From assembly GCF_040459645.1 (NCBI RefSeq), contig NZ_JARVHQ010000001.1:4774001-4838000 (forward strand): 64,000 nucleotides of DNA. Reading direction: 5' to 3'. Numbering within the stretch: position 1 is the stretch's first letter; each line of letters begins with the position of its first letter. Source of the stretch: Bacillus cereus group sp. RP43 (GTDB taxonomy: Bacteria > Bacillota > Bacilli > Bacillales > Bacillaceae_G). The translations under genes and the position numbers were made by a program. Under the pieces are notes generated by a model, which saw only the letters and a program-made list of their open reading frames with translations, searched no databases and was not told the origin of the DNA. Shown here one piece after another: positions 43,078 to 51,678 of the stretch.

Positions 43078-44259
43078 ATGATGAGAATTATTTTGTATAC
43101 AGGTAAAGGCGGCGTAGGAAAAACTAGCATTTCAGCAGCAACAGCACTTCAAAGCGCAAAACAAGGATTAAAAACTTTAGTAATGAGCACAGATCCTGCT
43201 CATAGTTTAGGAGATTCATTTGGTATAAAGCTATCTTCTGAACCATTAGAAATTCGTGAAAATTTATGGGCACAAGAAATTAATACGATTTATGAAATGG
43301 AAAAAGGCTGGGGAAAATTACAGAAATATATTACCTTGCTATTCACTTCCAAAGCAGCTGATGATATTACAACAGAAGAATTAACAATGTTTCCTGGTAT
43401 GGAAGATTTAATTAGCTTACTTCGAGTACTCGATTATTATAAACACAGCACTTACGACGTCATCATTATTGATTGCGCACCGACTGGAGAAACTTTAGCA
43501 ATGCTCAGCTTTCCAGACATGCTCGGCTGGTGGATGGAAAAACTCTTTCCTATTAAAAGAAAAGTTTTAAAAGTCGTTCGTCCTGTAGCTCAACCACTTC
43601 TTGGTGTCCCCCTTCCAACCGATGATATTATGGACGAATTAACAAATACACTTGAACAGCTCGGAGAAATGAGAGATATTTTATCAAACCGAGAGGTAAC
43701 AAGCATTCGCGTTGTTGTAAATCCCGAAAAAATGGTCATTAAAGAAGCTCAGCGCAGCTTTATGTATTTAAACTTATACGATTATAACGTAGATGCCATT
43801 ATGATTAACCGCGTCATCCCTAACACTGTCACCGATCCTTATTTTCAGGTATGGAAAGATACACAAAAGAAATATAAAACATTAATTCAAGATAGTTTTC
43901 AGCCACTTCCCATTTACGAAGCTCCGATGTTTGAACAAGAAGTTGTTGGTTTGCCTATGTTAGAGCGTGTAGGAAATGCTTTATTTAAAACTGACCCTTG
44001 CCCTACTGAAGTGAAATTCAACGGCCGCACACAGTATGTAAAAAAAGATGGCGATGAATATATTTTCGTTCTTTCTATTCCCTTCTCAAACAAAAGTGAA
44101 CTTTCATTAAATCAAAAAGGTGATGAGCTTATCATTCGGGCTGGTTCTGTTAAACGAAACATAACATTGCCAAAAACATTAACACACCTTTCTATTCAAG
44201 GGGCAAAGTTTGAAGAGGATGTACTAAACATTCGATTTGGGGGTGTAGTGCATGCATGA
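43078..44259 (+). CDS. ArsA/Get3-like ATPase with C-terminal HSP20-like domain
   Basis: A 393-residue single-domain ArsA-family ATPase. It has the deviant Walker A GKGGVGKT (residues 9-16), switch I STDPAHSLGDSF, switch II IDCAPTGETLAML and a C-terminal alpha-crystallin-like ArsA_HSP20 domain (about 315-390: VKKDGDEYIFVLSIPFSNKSEL...NIRFGG). Arsenite pump ATPases are duplicated proteins encoded with arsB/arsR; here neither is present, so arsenic export is unlikely. Get3-like chaperone or membrane-protein targeting roles fit better. AAAGGGG precedes a double ATG. It overlaps the next small gene by 8 bases. Confidence 0.85.
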   Translation: MMRIILYTGKGGVGKTSISAATALQSAKQGLKTLVMSTDPAHSLGDSFGIKLSSEPLEIRENLWAQEINTIYEMEKGWGKLQKYITLLFTSKAADDITTEELTMFPGMEDLISLLRVLDYYKHSTYDVIIIDCAPTGETLAMLSFPDMLGWWMEKLFPIKRKVLKVVRPVAQPLLGVPLPTDDIMDELTNTLEQLGEMRDILSNREVTSIRVVVNPEKMVIKEAQRSFMYLNLYDYNVDAIMINRVIPNTVTDPYFQVWKDTQKKYKTLIQDSFQPLPIYEAPMFEQEVVGLPMLERVGNALFKTDPCPTEVKFNGRTQYVKKDGDEYIFVLSIPFSNKSELSLNQKGDELIIRAGSVKRNITLPKTLTHLSIQGAKFEEDVLNIRFGGVVHA

Positions 44260-44443
44260 TGAACTGCTACGCAGAGTAATTCGTACAAAAATAAAAGTCG
44301 GTATGCATATATTAGAAGAGCTGCCAAATCCAATCCGGCAATCAGCTAAGCAAGTACTAAATATTTTACAGGAGGAGCTAGCTACTTATCCGAAAGAACA
44401 AGAGCATCAAGAAGGTAATTTAAAAAGTATTATAATTGAATAA
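44252..44443 (+). CDS. Small protein cotranslated with the ArsA-like ATPase
   Basis: A 63-residue, mostly helical, charged protein. It overlaps the 3' end of the ATPase gene by 8 bases, and GGGGGTG within that gene serves as ribosome binding site. No signal peptide, membrane segment or known motif. The overlap suggests a partner made in proportion to the ATPase. I do not recognise the family. Confidence 0.6.
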   Translation: MHDELLRRVIRTKIKVGMHILEELPNPIRQSAKQVLNILQEELATYPKEQEHQEGNLKSIIIE

Positions 44444-44501
44444 CTATCTTTGTATAGAGGGCCTTTTTAGGCTTTCTATACCTTTATTGGAGTGATGTAA
44501 G

Positions 44502-44969
44502 TTGCTGAAAAAACATTCCACTATTATGCTTTGGATCATTCCTTTACTATTTTTCATTCATAACCTTGAAGAATCTTTACAGATGCCACAATATCTTGCT
44601 AATCAATTTTCCATTCATCTTATAACTAGCCAACAATTTTTCATTGCAATTTCCGCATTAACAACTTTTGTCTTACTTATCATCCTTCTATATCAACTAA
44701 ACGTGTTATCTTCTATACACTGGATTACCTTTATACAAGGAGCTATCTTCTTCAACTCTGTTCAACATATTATTTTGTTTTTCATTTATCGCTCCTATAA
44801 TCCCGGCGTAATATCAGCGGTTTTCATTACTCTCTTTTCTATTTTCTTTTTTTCATCACAAAAACACTTAATTCATAAAAAGCAATTCGTAATTACACTC
44901 GTTTTCAGCTTATTTTCTTACCCCATTATAATTTGGATTACCTTACTATTCGCTAGCTGCTTTCATTAA
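44502..44969 (+). CDS. HXXEE-domain membrane protein
   Basis: A 155-residue protein with about five hydrophobic helices. The family motif is HNLEE near residues 20-24 (FFIHNLEESL), and a second histidine-bearing helix contains NSVQHIILFF near 87-96. The HXXEE family is presumed metal-binding; its function is not established. The start is a TTG at 44502 with GGAGTGATG upstream. A hairpin (about 44455-44482) lies between it and the ATPase operon. It may be read through from it. Confidence 0.72.
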   Translation: MLKKHSTIMLWIIPLLFFIHNLEESLQMPQYLANQFSIHLITSQQFFIAISALTTFVLLIILLYQLNVLSSIHWITFIQGAIFFNSVQHIILFFIYRSYNPGVISAVFITLFSIFFFSSQKHLIHKKQFVITLVFSLFSYPIIIWITLLFASCFH

Positions 44970-44977
44970 TAAAAAAA

Positions 44978-44997
44978 GACCAGGAAAACTCCTGGTC
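44978..44997 (-). terminator. Terminator of metNPQ
   Basis: An 8-bp stem (GACCAGGA with TCCTGGTC) around AAAC, with seven T after it on the minus strand and none on the plus strand. It is therefore the end of the methionine importer transcript. Confidence 0.85.
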
Positions 44998-45003
44998 CAT
45001 CAC

Positions 45004-45123
45004 TCTACTTAACAAACATTGGATTCTATGTTATACAAAATTGGAAGGTACAGAATTAGGGTTTTGTTTGTTAAGTAGATTATATGTTGAACGAGCTAAC
45101 AGCGGAGGGGTTCCTACTGTTAG
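45004..45123 (-). ncRNA. Structured 3' region downstream of metQ
   Basis: Two more inverted repeats precede the terminator in the same transcript: CTAACAG/CTGTTAG (45096-45102 with 45117-45123) and a perfect 15-bp pair, 45004-45018 with 45065-45079 (core CTTAACAAAC). With the terminator hairpin this gives three consecutive stems. It could be a processed 3' UTR RNA or a remnant repeat element. No known family is recognised. Confidence 0.35.
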
Positions 45124-45139
45124 TCGTTAAACTCAATAA

Positions 45140-45994
45140 TTATTTTACGATTTTTTCAAGCTCATCAAGTGAAAGATCTACTGAAATTGAACCATCATTT
45201 GTTTCTTTCTTAATTGCATCTGTTACTTCTTTTGAATGGTATAACTCAATTACTTTTTTCAGTGTTGGATCATTTTTATCTTTCGTACGAGCTGCGAAAA
45301 TATTAATATAGGCCTTTGCATTTTCATTATTTGGATCTTCTAAGAAAATTGGATCCTTCGCTGGATCTAATCCAGCTTGACCAGCAACACCGTTATTAAT
45401 AACTGAAGCTGCTACATCTTTTAATACACGAGGTGTTTGCTGTGCGATAACCGGTGTAATCTTTAACTTCTTCGGATTTTCAGCAATGCCACTTGGATCT
45501 CCAAATAAACCGAAATCTTTCTTAAGCTTTAATAATCCAGCTGCATCAAGAAGTTTTAATGCACGGGCTTGGTTCGTTGGATCATTTGGAATAGCAATTT
45601 CTGAACCATCTGGGATGTCATTTGCTTTCTTATATTTTTCAGAGTATAAGCCCATCGGTGCAATTTGCGTCGTACCAACAGCTGTAATATCTAACTTATG
45701 CTCTTTTTTAAATTGCTCTAAGAAAGCAATGTGCTGGAATGAGTTTAGTTCAATATCTCCATCAGCTAACGCTTTGTTGGGCGTTGTGTAATCAGAGAAC
45801 TCAACCAGTTTAATCTTAATGCCTTCTTTTTCAGCTTTTTTCTTTAAAATTTCCCAAGCGTCTCCATCTGTTCCAGTTACACCGACGCGAACTACTTTCT
45901 CTTTCGCTCCTGCACCTGTGTCTCCACCTGAGCAGCCGCTTAACGCTGAAATCCCTACGATCGCTGATAATGCAAATGCTAAAATTTTCTTCAT
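45140..45994 (-). CDS. metQ: Methionine-binding lipoprotein MetQ
   Basis: A 284-residue NlpA-family binding protein with lipobox LSGC (Cys21). VRVGVTGTDGDAWEIL, DYTTPNKALADGDIELNSFQH and PNDPTNQARALKLLDAAGLL are typical of MetQ. It delivers D- or L-methionine to the MetNP transporter. AAGGAAGAAGGGAA lies upstream of the ATG. It is the third gene of metN-metP-metQ under a SAM riboswitch. Confidence 0.93.
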   Translation of the reverse strand: MKKILAFALSAIVGISALSGCSGGDTGAGAKEKVVRVGVTGTDGDAWEILKKKAEKEGIKIKLVEFSDYTTPNKALADGDIELNSFQHIAFLEQFKKEHKLDITAVGTTQIAPMGLYSEKYKKANDIPDGSEIAIPNDPTNQARALKLLDAAGLLKLKKDFGLFGDPSGIAENPKKLKITPVIAQQTPRVLKDVAASVINNGVAGQAGLDPAKDPIFLEDPNNENAKAYINIFAARTKDKNDPTLKKVIELYHSKEVTDAIKKETNDGSISVDLSLDELEKIVK

Positions 45995-46015
45995 TTTCTT
46001 TTCCCTTCTTCCTTT

Positions 46016-46681
46016 TTATGATCTGCGTAAAAAGACTTTCGCAAAGTAGTTTCCTAAATTTTGAGCTATCTGTACGAGAATGATAAGTAAAACAACCGTT
46101 ACGAACATCACTGATGTATCAAAACGTTGATAACCATATGTCATTGCTAAGTCACCAAGACCGCCACCACCGACAAGCCCAGCAACTGCTGAAAATTCAA
46201 TTAAACCAACTGTCATAAACGTTACACCTAAGATTAATGGAGCCAACGCTTCTGGCACGAGGATTTCAAAAACAATTCTAAGCGGTGAAGCCCCCATTGC
46301 TTGTGCTGCTTCAATTACTCCTTTCGGAACAGAAACAAGATTTGTTTCAACCATTCTCGCAATACCAATTGAAGCAACTAACGTCATTGGGAAGATTGCT
46401 GCTGCTGTTCCAATCGTCGTTCCAATAACACTTCTTGTTATCGGGCTTAAAGCTACTAAAAAGATAATGAATGGAACCGGACGAATTGTATTAATCACGA
46501 TATTAAGAATAGAAAAGACCCATTTATTTTCTAAAAAGTTCCCTTTGCGCGTTACATATAAAAGTAAACCTAGAGGTATACCTAGTATTGTGGCAAATAT
46601 AAGGGTTACAATTACCATTAAGAGGGTATCCCCTGTCGCATCTAATATGCGAGGCCAAAAAACACTCCAATCAACTCGCAT
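46016..46681 (-). CDS. metP: Methionine ABC transporter permease MetP (MetI)
   Basis: A 221-residue permease with five hydrophobic helices. The EAAxxxG coupling motif appears as IEAAQAMGASPLRIVFEILVPEAL. Also typical are NTIRPVPFIIFLVALSP and VAGLVGGGGLGDLAMTYGYQRF. Its start overlaps the end of metN by 11 bases, showing translational coupling. It forms the membrane pore of the methionine importer. Confidence 0.93.
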   Translation of the reverse strand: MRVDWSVFWPRILDATGDTLLMVIVTLIFATILGIPLGLLLYVTRKGNFLENKWVFSILNIVINTIRPVPFIIFLVALSPITRSVIGTTIGTAAAIFPMTLVASIGIARMVETNLVSVPKGVIEAAQAMGASPLRIVFEILVPEALAPLILGVTFMTVGLIEFSAVAGLVGGGGLGDLAMTYGYQRFDTSVMFVTVVLLIILVQIAQNLGNYFAKVFLRRS

Positions 46682-47690
46682 GAGCTTCTACCTCCTTCAG
46701 CTGCACTTGCAGTCTTAGATGTTGTAATGCTTTTTGAATTTCTTTCTGTTCACCTTGTAGTTCTACAAGAAGATTTCCAAATAAAACATTTTGGAGTTCA
46801 ATAATATTTCCGTAAAGAACATTTACATCAACGTTATAATTTTTCGCAATATACGATAGTACAGGCTGCCCTGTCTCTTCACCAGTAAAAGTCAGGCGGT
46901 AAATCTGGCCCCCGTTTTGAATTTTTGCTAGAACACTTTCTGGTAAATGATCATTAATAACAGAGCGTACAAAATTTTGAGTTGTTTTTGTTTTTGGCTG
47001 TGTAAAAACGTCAAACAGTTTTCCTTCTTCAATAACTTTTCCTTTTTCCATAACAGCTACACGATGACAAATTTCTTTCACAACGTGCATTTCATGTGTA
47101 ATAAGTAGAATCGTTAAATTGTACTCTCTATTTACTTTCTTTAATAAATTTAAGATTTCTGTTGTTGTTTCCGGATCTAAAGCTGATGTTGCCTCATCAC
47201 ATATGAGAATATCCGGTGATGTCGCAAGTGCTCTTGCAATCCCAACACGCTGCTTTTGCCCACCTGATAACTGTTCTGGATAATAGTTCGCTTTATCTTC
47301 CAAACCAACAAATTTTAGTAGTTCATTCACTCTTTCTTTTATCTCATTCTTCGGCAATTTCGCTAACCTTAATGGATAAGCAATGTTCCCAAACACTGTT
47401 CTTGAATTAAATAGATTAAAGCTTTGAAAAATCATCCCAATTCTTTGTCTTAGTTTCCGTAACTCCTTCGTCGATAATGCTGTAATATCTTTATCGTCTA
47501 TTGAAATTGTTCCTGCAGTTGGTCGTTCTAACATATTTACTAAACGTAATAACGTACTCTTTCCAGCACCACTAAATCCGATAATGCCAAAAATTTCGCC
47601 CTTTTCAACTGATAATGTTACATCCTCCACCGCATGAACAGATTGCCCACCTGATTCATATACTTTACTTACATTGTTAAAAGAAATCAT
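46671..47690 (-). CDS. metN: Methionine ABC transporter ATPase MetN
   Basis: A 339-residue ABC ATPase. The start is the ATG at 47690 with AGGAGGG; a longer frame upstream overlaps the riboswitch terminator and is not coding. It has Walker A GFSGAGKST, Q-loop FQSFNLF, signature LSGGQKQRVGIARAL, Walker B ILICDEATSALD and H-loop ITHEM. A C-terminal NIL domain (about 260-335) is the methionine-sensing trans-inhibition domain. First gene of the operon. Confidence 0.95.
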   Translation of the reverse strand: MISFNNVSKVYESGGQSVHAVEDVTLSVEKGEIFGIIGFSGAGKSTLLRLVNMLERPTAGTISIDDKDITALSTKELRKLRQRIGMIFQSFNLFNSRTVFGNIAYPLRLAKLPKNEIKERVNELLKFVGLEDKANYYPEQLSGGQKQRVGIARALATSPDILICDEATSALDPETTTEILNLLKKVNREYNLTILLITHEMHVVKEICHRVAVMEKGKVIEEGKLFDVFTQPKTKTTQNFVRSVINDHLPESVLAKIQNGGQIYRLTFTGEETGQPVLSYIAKNYNVDVNVLYGNIIELQNVLFGNLLVELQGEQKEIQKALQHLRLQVQLKEVEAHAS

Positions 47691-47746
47691 TTTCTTCCCT
47701 CCTATATGCTGTAAAACTTGAAGTAGAGCTTTCGAGGTAAAATAAA

Positions 47747-47918
47747 AAGTGCTCTCCTTCTTATCACTTGTAAAAGATAAGAAGGAGAGCACTTATATGT
47801 ACTCGTTCACATCTTCTCATCTTCCAAGCTTACTTTAAGCTTGCTGGAATTAGCACGGTATTAAAAAACCCGTTGCTGAGGTATCGTAGGGCCAGTCCCT
47901 CCACCTCTCTGGATAAGA
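47747..47918 (-). ncRNA. SAM-I (S-box) riboswitch with terminator
   Basis: On the minus strand the aptamer starts with CTTATCCAGAGAGGTGGAGG and continues through GGCCC, the CAGCAACGGG kink-turn segment, CCGTGCTAATTCC and GATGAGA, which closes P1 (47815-47821). A 19-bp terminator (47747-47765 with 47776-47794) and T-run follow. High SAM should stop transcription before metN. Confidence 0.97.
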
Positions 47919-47952
47919 GTGTATCGATTTAATTGTCATTTAATTAATTCTC

Positions 47953-47981
47953 ATTATAGAACTCAGAATAATAAGAGTCAA
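47953..47981 (-). promoter_or_regulatory. Sigma-A promoter of metNPQ
   Basis: TTGACT (47981-47976) and TATAAT (47958-47953) on the minus strand with a 17-base spacer. The transcript starts about 30 bases before the SAM riboswitch. Confidence 0.85.
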
Positions 47982-48161
47982 TACATTTTTCGGAAAAATA
48001 TTAATTATTTCTCTATTAAAATTTTCAAATAAAAAAACCACAATACAATATTGATTTTTTAAGTTATGTAAAATTCTTAACCCTCATATTTTTAAAAAGG
48101 GAAACCTTCTCTATTAATTGAATAACAGTATTTGAATATGAAATCGGAGGAAGATAAATAT

Positions 48162-48707
48162 ATGAAAACAGCCCTTTTGCTCGTCGATATTCAAAATGAT
48201 TATTTTCCAAATGGAAAGATGGAATTACGTAATCCAGTAGAAGCAAGTGAATATACTAGTCAGCTACTACAACATTTTAGAATACGAAACGAACCTATTT
48301 TTCATATCCAGCATGTAGCTATAAAAGATAGCGCTACTTTTTTCCTACCCAATACAGAAGGTGTCCATATTCACGAAAATGTCCGTCCACTTAGAGAGGA
48401 AACCGTTATCCTTAAACATTATCCAAATAGCTTCCGAGAAACTGATCTTCTAGAACAATTACAACGTTCAGGAATTGAGCACGTCGTAATATGCGGGATG
48501 ATGACCCATATGTGTATTGATGCTACAGTAAGAGCTGCTTTTGATTTTGGCCTTCACTGTACCGTAATACACGATGCTTGTGCTACAAAAGATCTTTCAT
48601 TTAAGAATGCTACTATACCAGCTGTTTATATTCATAATACAATTTTGGCAAGTTTAAATGGAGTATACGCCAATGTAATGAGTACAGAAGAGTTTTTAGC
48701 GACCTAA
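48162..48707 (+). CDS. Isochorismatase-family cysteine hydrolase
   Basis: A 181-residue protein starting at the ATG at 48162 (GGAGGAAG upstream; a longer frame from 48132 lacks a site). The triad is Asp in LLVDIQNDYF, Lys in ILKHYPNSF and Cys in ICGMMTHMCID. The cis-peptide motif and the loop HMCIDATVRAAFDFG fit the family. The substrate may be an amide such as nicotinamide or a ureido compound; no siderophore genes adjoin it. Encoded alone, followed by a strong terminator. Confidence 0.85.
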   Translation: MKTALLLVDIQNDYFPNGKMELRNPVEASEYTSQLLQHFRIRNEPIFHIQHVAIKDSATFFLPNTEGVHIHENVRPLREETVILKHYPNSFRETDLLEQLQRSGIEHVVICGMMTHMCIDATVRAAFDFGLHCTVIHDACATKDLSFKNATIPAVYIHNTILASLNGVYANVMSTEEFLAT

Positions 48708-48711
48708 AAAA

Positions 48712-48748
48712 AACACTCCTTTCAGTGAGCAAAACCGAAAGGAGTGTT
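48712..48748 (+). terminator. Terminator of the isochorismatase gene
   Basis: A 12-bp stem (AACACTCCTTTC and its complement) around a 13-base loop, with A/T flanks on both sides. Confidence 0.85.
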
Positions 48749-48759
48749 CTCTTGTCTAA

Positions 48760-49060
48760 CCATAGATTTTCTTTCAAATTGTATTATACAGGAAATTCTA
48801 AAAATGAATACTAAAAAATATGACTAATAAGTCAATTTTTCTCGCTGTTTTGTTTCTATTTTCATGTTTATCCCGATATTAATAGGGTTTAGCTAGTTCT
48901 AACCACCGAATGGTAATATATGGTTTGTTTTTAGTTCTTTAGAAAATTTATTGTTTATTAATTTTATTTTAGCTTAGTGGAAAATGAAAAAACATATATA
49001 AAATAGACAATATACAATTAATTTGCAGACCAATTTATGCTTTAATCCACATATAGAGAG
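48760..49060. other. AT-rich intergenic gap, nothing recognised
   Basis: I see no gene, clear promoter or repeat between the isochorismatase terminator and the pruA terminator. Confidence 0.5.
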
Positions 49061-49070
49061 TTTTTCAAAA

Positions 49071-49101
49071 AAGAGATCTTCGCAGACTGCGAAGATCTCT
49101 T
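49071..49101. terminator. Terminator of pruA
   Basis: Perfect 15-bp arms (49071-49085 and 49087-49101, AAGAGATCTTCGCAG) meet almost directly. T-rich DNA follows on the minus strand. Confidence 0.88.
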
Positions 49102-49111
49102 CTACTATTTC

Positions 49112-50659
49112 TTATAAAGTTTCAGAAGTAGTTTTTGCTTGCATGTGAAGTGCTAAGTAGTCAGGGCCACCAGCTTTAGAGTCTGTACCAGACATGTTAA
49201 AGCCACCGAATGGTTGGTAACCTACGATTGCACCAGTACATCCACGGTTGAAGTATAAGTTACCAACGTGGAAGTCTTCACGTGCTTTTTCAATATGGTC
49301 ACGGTTGTTAGTAACAACTGCTCCTGTTAAACCGTATTCTGTATTGTTTGCAATTGCAAGTGCATGATCAAAATCTTTTGCTTTACAGAATGCTACTACT
49401 GGTCCGAAGATTTCTTCTTTCATTAAACGAGCATCTTCTGCAACGTCAGCAACGATTGTTGGTTGGATGAACCAGCCTTTAGAATCGTCCCCTTCGCCAC
49501 CTGATACGATTTTACCTTCTTCTTTACCAATTGCAACATAGCTCATTACTTTATCGAATGCAGCTTGGTCATTAACAGGTCCCATGTTGATATCTTTTGC
49601 ATCTGGGTTACCTACTGTTAATTCTTTTGTTAATTCAACAGCACGATTTAATACGTAATCGTATACATCTTCGTGGATTACTGCACGAGAACATGCAGAA
49701 CATTTTTGTCCTGAGAATCCGAATGCTGATGCAACGATAGATTTAGCTGCTAATTCAAGATCTGCTTCTTTGTCAACAACGATTGTATCTTTACCGCCCA
49801 TTTCAGCGATAACACGTTTCAACCAAATTTGGCCTGGGTTTACTTTCGCTGCACGCTCATAAATACGAATACCTACATCACGAGATCCAGTGAAGCTAAC
49901 GAAACGTGTACGAGGGTGATCTACTAAGTAGTCACCAACTTCAGAACCATTACCTGGAACGAAGTTTACTACGCCAGCTGGTAAACCAGCTTCTTCTAAT
50001 ACTTCCATAAATTTCGCTGCTACTACAGGAGTTGTACTAGCTGGTTTTAGTAATACTGTGTTACCAGAAACTAAAGCAGCTGTTGTCATACCTGCCATAA
50101 TTGCGAATGGGAAATTCCAAGGAGAAATGATAACACCTACTCCTAATGGAATGTAAGAGAAACGATTATATTCAATTGGACGGCTTTCTACTGGAATACC
50201 GTCTTTTAATTTCAACATTTGACGAGCATAATATTCCATAAAATCGATTGCTTCTGCTGTATCAGCATCTGCCTCATTCCATGGTTTACCTGCTTCTTTT
50301 ACAAGAATAGCAGAGAACTCATGTTTTCTACGACGAACGATTGCTGCAGCACGGAATAAAATGTCTGCACGCATTTCTGGTTTTGACTTTCTCCAAGTTT
50401 GGAATGTTGCATCCGCTACTTGCATTGCTTTTTCAGCTAATTCACGGCTTGCTTTTGAAACGCGACCAACAAGTTCCTCTTTATTTGCAGGGTTTACAGA
50501 AACAATTTTATCTTCTGTAGTGATTTTTTCTCCCCCGATAATTAATGGATAGTCTTGTCCAAGATAAGATTCTACTTTCTTTAAACCCTCTTCAAACGCT
50601 AATTTGTTAGCCTCTACTGAAAAATCTGTAAATGGCTCATGTTTGTATGCTACTACCAT
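49112..50659 (-). CDS. pruA: L-glutamate gamma-semialdehyde (1-pyrroline-5-carboxylate) dehydrogenase
   Basis: A 515-residue aldehyde dehydrogenase of the RocA/PutC type. It has [22 protein letters not shown], the catalytic Glu in [13 protein letters not shown] and the catalytic Cys in [13 protein letters not shown]. The C-terminus ends in [17 protein letters not shown], typical of the family. It oxidises the glutamate semialdehyde from proline or arginine breakdown to glutamate. AAGGGGAGG precedes the ATG, and a cre-like site lies just upstream. No proline dehydrogenase gene is adjacent. Confidence 0.93.
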   Translation of the reverse strand: MVVAYKHEPFTDFSVEANKLAFEEGLKKVESYLGQDYPLIIGGEKITTEDKIVSVNPANKEELVGRVSKASRELAEKAMQVADATFQTWRKSKPEMRADILFRAAAIVRRRKHEFSAILVKEAGKPWNEADADTAEAIDFMEYYARQMLKLKDGIPVESRPIEYNRFSYIPLGVGVIISPWNFPFAIMAGMTTAALVSGNTVLLKPASTTPVVAAKFMEVLEEAGLPAGVVNFVPGNGSEVGDYLVDHPRTRFVSFTGSRDVGIRIYERAAKVNPGQIWLKRVIAEMGGKDTIVVDKEADLELAAKSIVASAFGFSGQKCSACSRAVIHEDVYDYVLNRAVELTKELTVGNPDAKDINMGPVNDQAAFDKVMSYVAIGKEEGKIVSGGEGDDSKGWFIQPTIVADVAEDARLMKEEIFGPVVAFCKAKDFDHALAIANNTEYGLTGAVVTNNRDHIEKAREDFHVGNLYFNRGCTGAIVGYQPFGGFNMSGTDSKAGGPDYLALHMQAKTTSETL

Positions 50660-50677
50660 TTTTTTAGCCTCCCCTTA

Positions 50678-50691
50678 GAAAAACGTTTACA
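50678..50691. promoter_or_regulatory. cre-like site in the pruA leader
   Basis: On the minus strand TGTAAACGTTTTTC matches the cre consensus at 12 of 14 positions. It lies 19 bases before the pruA ATG. Possible catabolite repression of glutamate semialdehyde use. Confidence 0.4.
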
Positions 50692-50790
50692 TTTTACAAC
50701 ATTATTCTACACGATAATTTAGATTTATTCAAATATTCCTAGACTTATATTTTAAAAATTAATAAATTTTTAAAATATAATAAAAAAAAG

Positions 50791-50814
50791 AGATTCATAC
50801 ATACGTATGAATCT
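50791..50814 (-). terminator. Terminator of the TSUP permease gene
   Basis: A 10-bp stem (AGATTCATAC and its complement) around ATAC overlaps the stop codon; eight T follow on the minus strand. Confidence 0.85.
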
Positions 50815-51583
50815 ACAAAATATGAGTATATTCCAAAACATTTTTCCCGATTAATAAAATAGTAACTAATAAAAACAAAGTCCTTACATATCCAACACCT
50901 TTTTGAACCGCAAACTTCGATCCAAAATAAGCACCTAAAATCATTGATAATCCCATAATTATACCGTATTCAAAATGAATCACATCTAAAAATAAAAAAG
51001 TAATTAAAGATACGATATTACTAACAAAGTTCAAAAGTTTTCCAGATGCTGCCGCTTGAATAAAATCCAAACCAATTAATAAAAATGCAAAAATTAAAAA
51101 GGATCCTGTCCCTGGTCCAAAAAAACCATCATAAAACCCTATCATTAAAATAACAAAGAAAAACATTAATGTTTTCCCTTTTGTCATCTTTTTATAGGTA
51201 GATGCACTTCCCCAATCTTTTTTCGCAATAATATAAATGGCAATAAAAACCAACATTACGAGCACTAGTGGACGCAAAATATCAGGCGGAATAAACTTTA
51301 CTACTAAAGCCCCTGCGACTGCTCCAATAATAGTTAACGGGATTAACTTTCCTACAATCCGAAAATCCACCTTGCCTGATCGAATAAAATAAATTGTACT
51401 CGTAAGCGTCCCCATCGTTGCAGCTAATTTATTCGTTGCGATTGCCGAAGCTGGTGATAAACCAACAAACATAAGTGCAGGAAGCGAAATTAACCCTCCC
51501 CCTCCAACAACCGAATCAATAAAAGCAGCTAAAAACCCGAATGCAATTAATAAAATAATGACTTGAAAGCTTAGTTCTTCCAT
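50813..51583 (-). CDS. TSUP (TauE/SafE) family membrane permease
   Basis: A protein of about 256 residues starting at the ATG at 51583, with AAGGGG upstream; the longer frame to 51676 runs into the camS terminator. It has about eight hydrophobic helices and family motifs: GFLAAFIDSVVGGGGLISLPAL near the N-terminus, ATNKLAATMGTLTSTI, and GFYDGFFGPGTGSFLIFAF in the second half-repeat. These proteins export or import sulfite or organosulfonates; the substrate here is unknown. The ORF follows camS, but a terminator lies between. Confidence 0.85.
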   Translation of the reverse strand: MEELSFQVIILLIAFGFLAAFIDSVVGGGGLISLPALMFVGLSPASAIATNKLAATMGTLTSTIYFIRSGKVDFRIVGKLIPLTIIGAVAGALVVKFIPPDILRPLVLVMLVFIAIYIIAKKDWGSASTYKKMTKGKTLMFFFVILMIGFYDGFFGPGTGSFLIFAFLLIGLDFIQAAASGKLLNFVSNIVSLITFLFLDVIHFEYGIIMGLSMILGAYFGSKFAVQKGVGYVRTLFLLVTILLIGKNVLEYTHIL

Positions 51584-51645
51584 GACTTTGCCCCTTACCC
51601 CTTTATTTGTAACATTTAAAATTATAACAAAATTCCTCAAGAAAA

Positions 51646-51673
51646 AAAGCTGTTCCTTTATAGAAACAGCTTT
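51646..51673 (-). terminator. Terminator of the pcrB-camS operon
   Basis: A 9-bp stem (AAAGCTGTT with AACAGCTTT) around a 10-base loop, then TTTTTTT on the minus strand. It lies just after the camS stop. Confidence 0.88.
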
Positions 51674-51678
51674 CACCT

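Noticed and set aside
47691..47792. N-terminal extension of MetN
   Set aside because: The extension is encoded by the SAM riboswitch terminator stem; the ATG at 47690 has the proper ribosome binding site.
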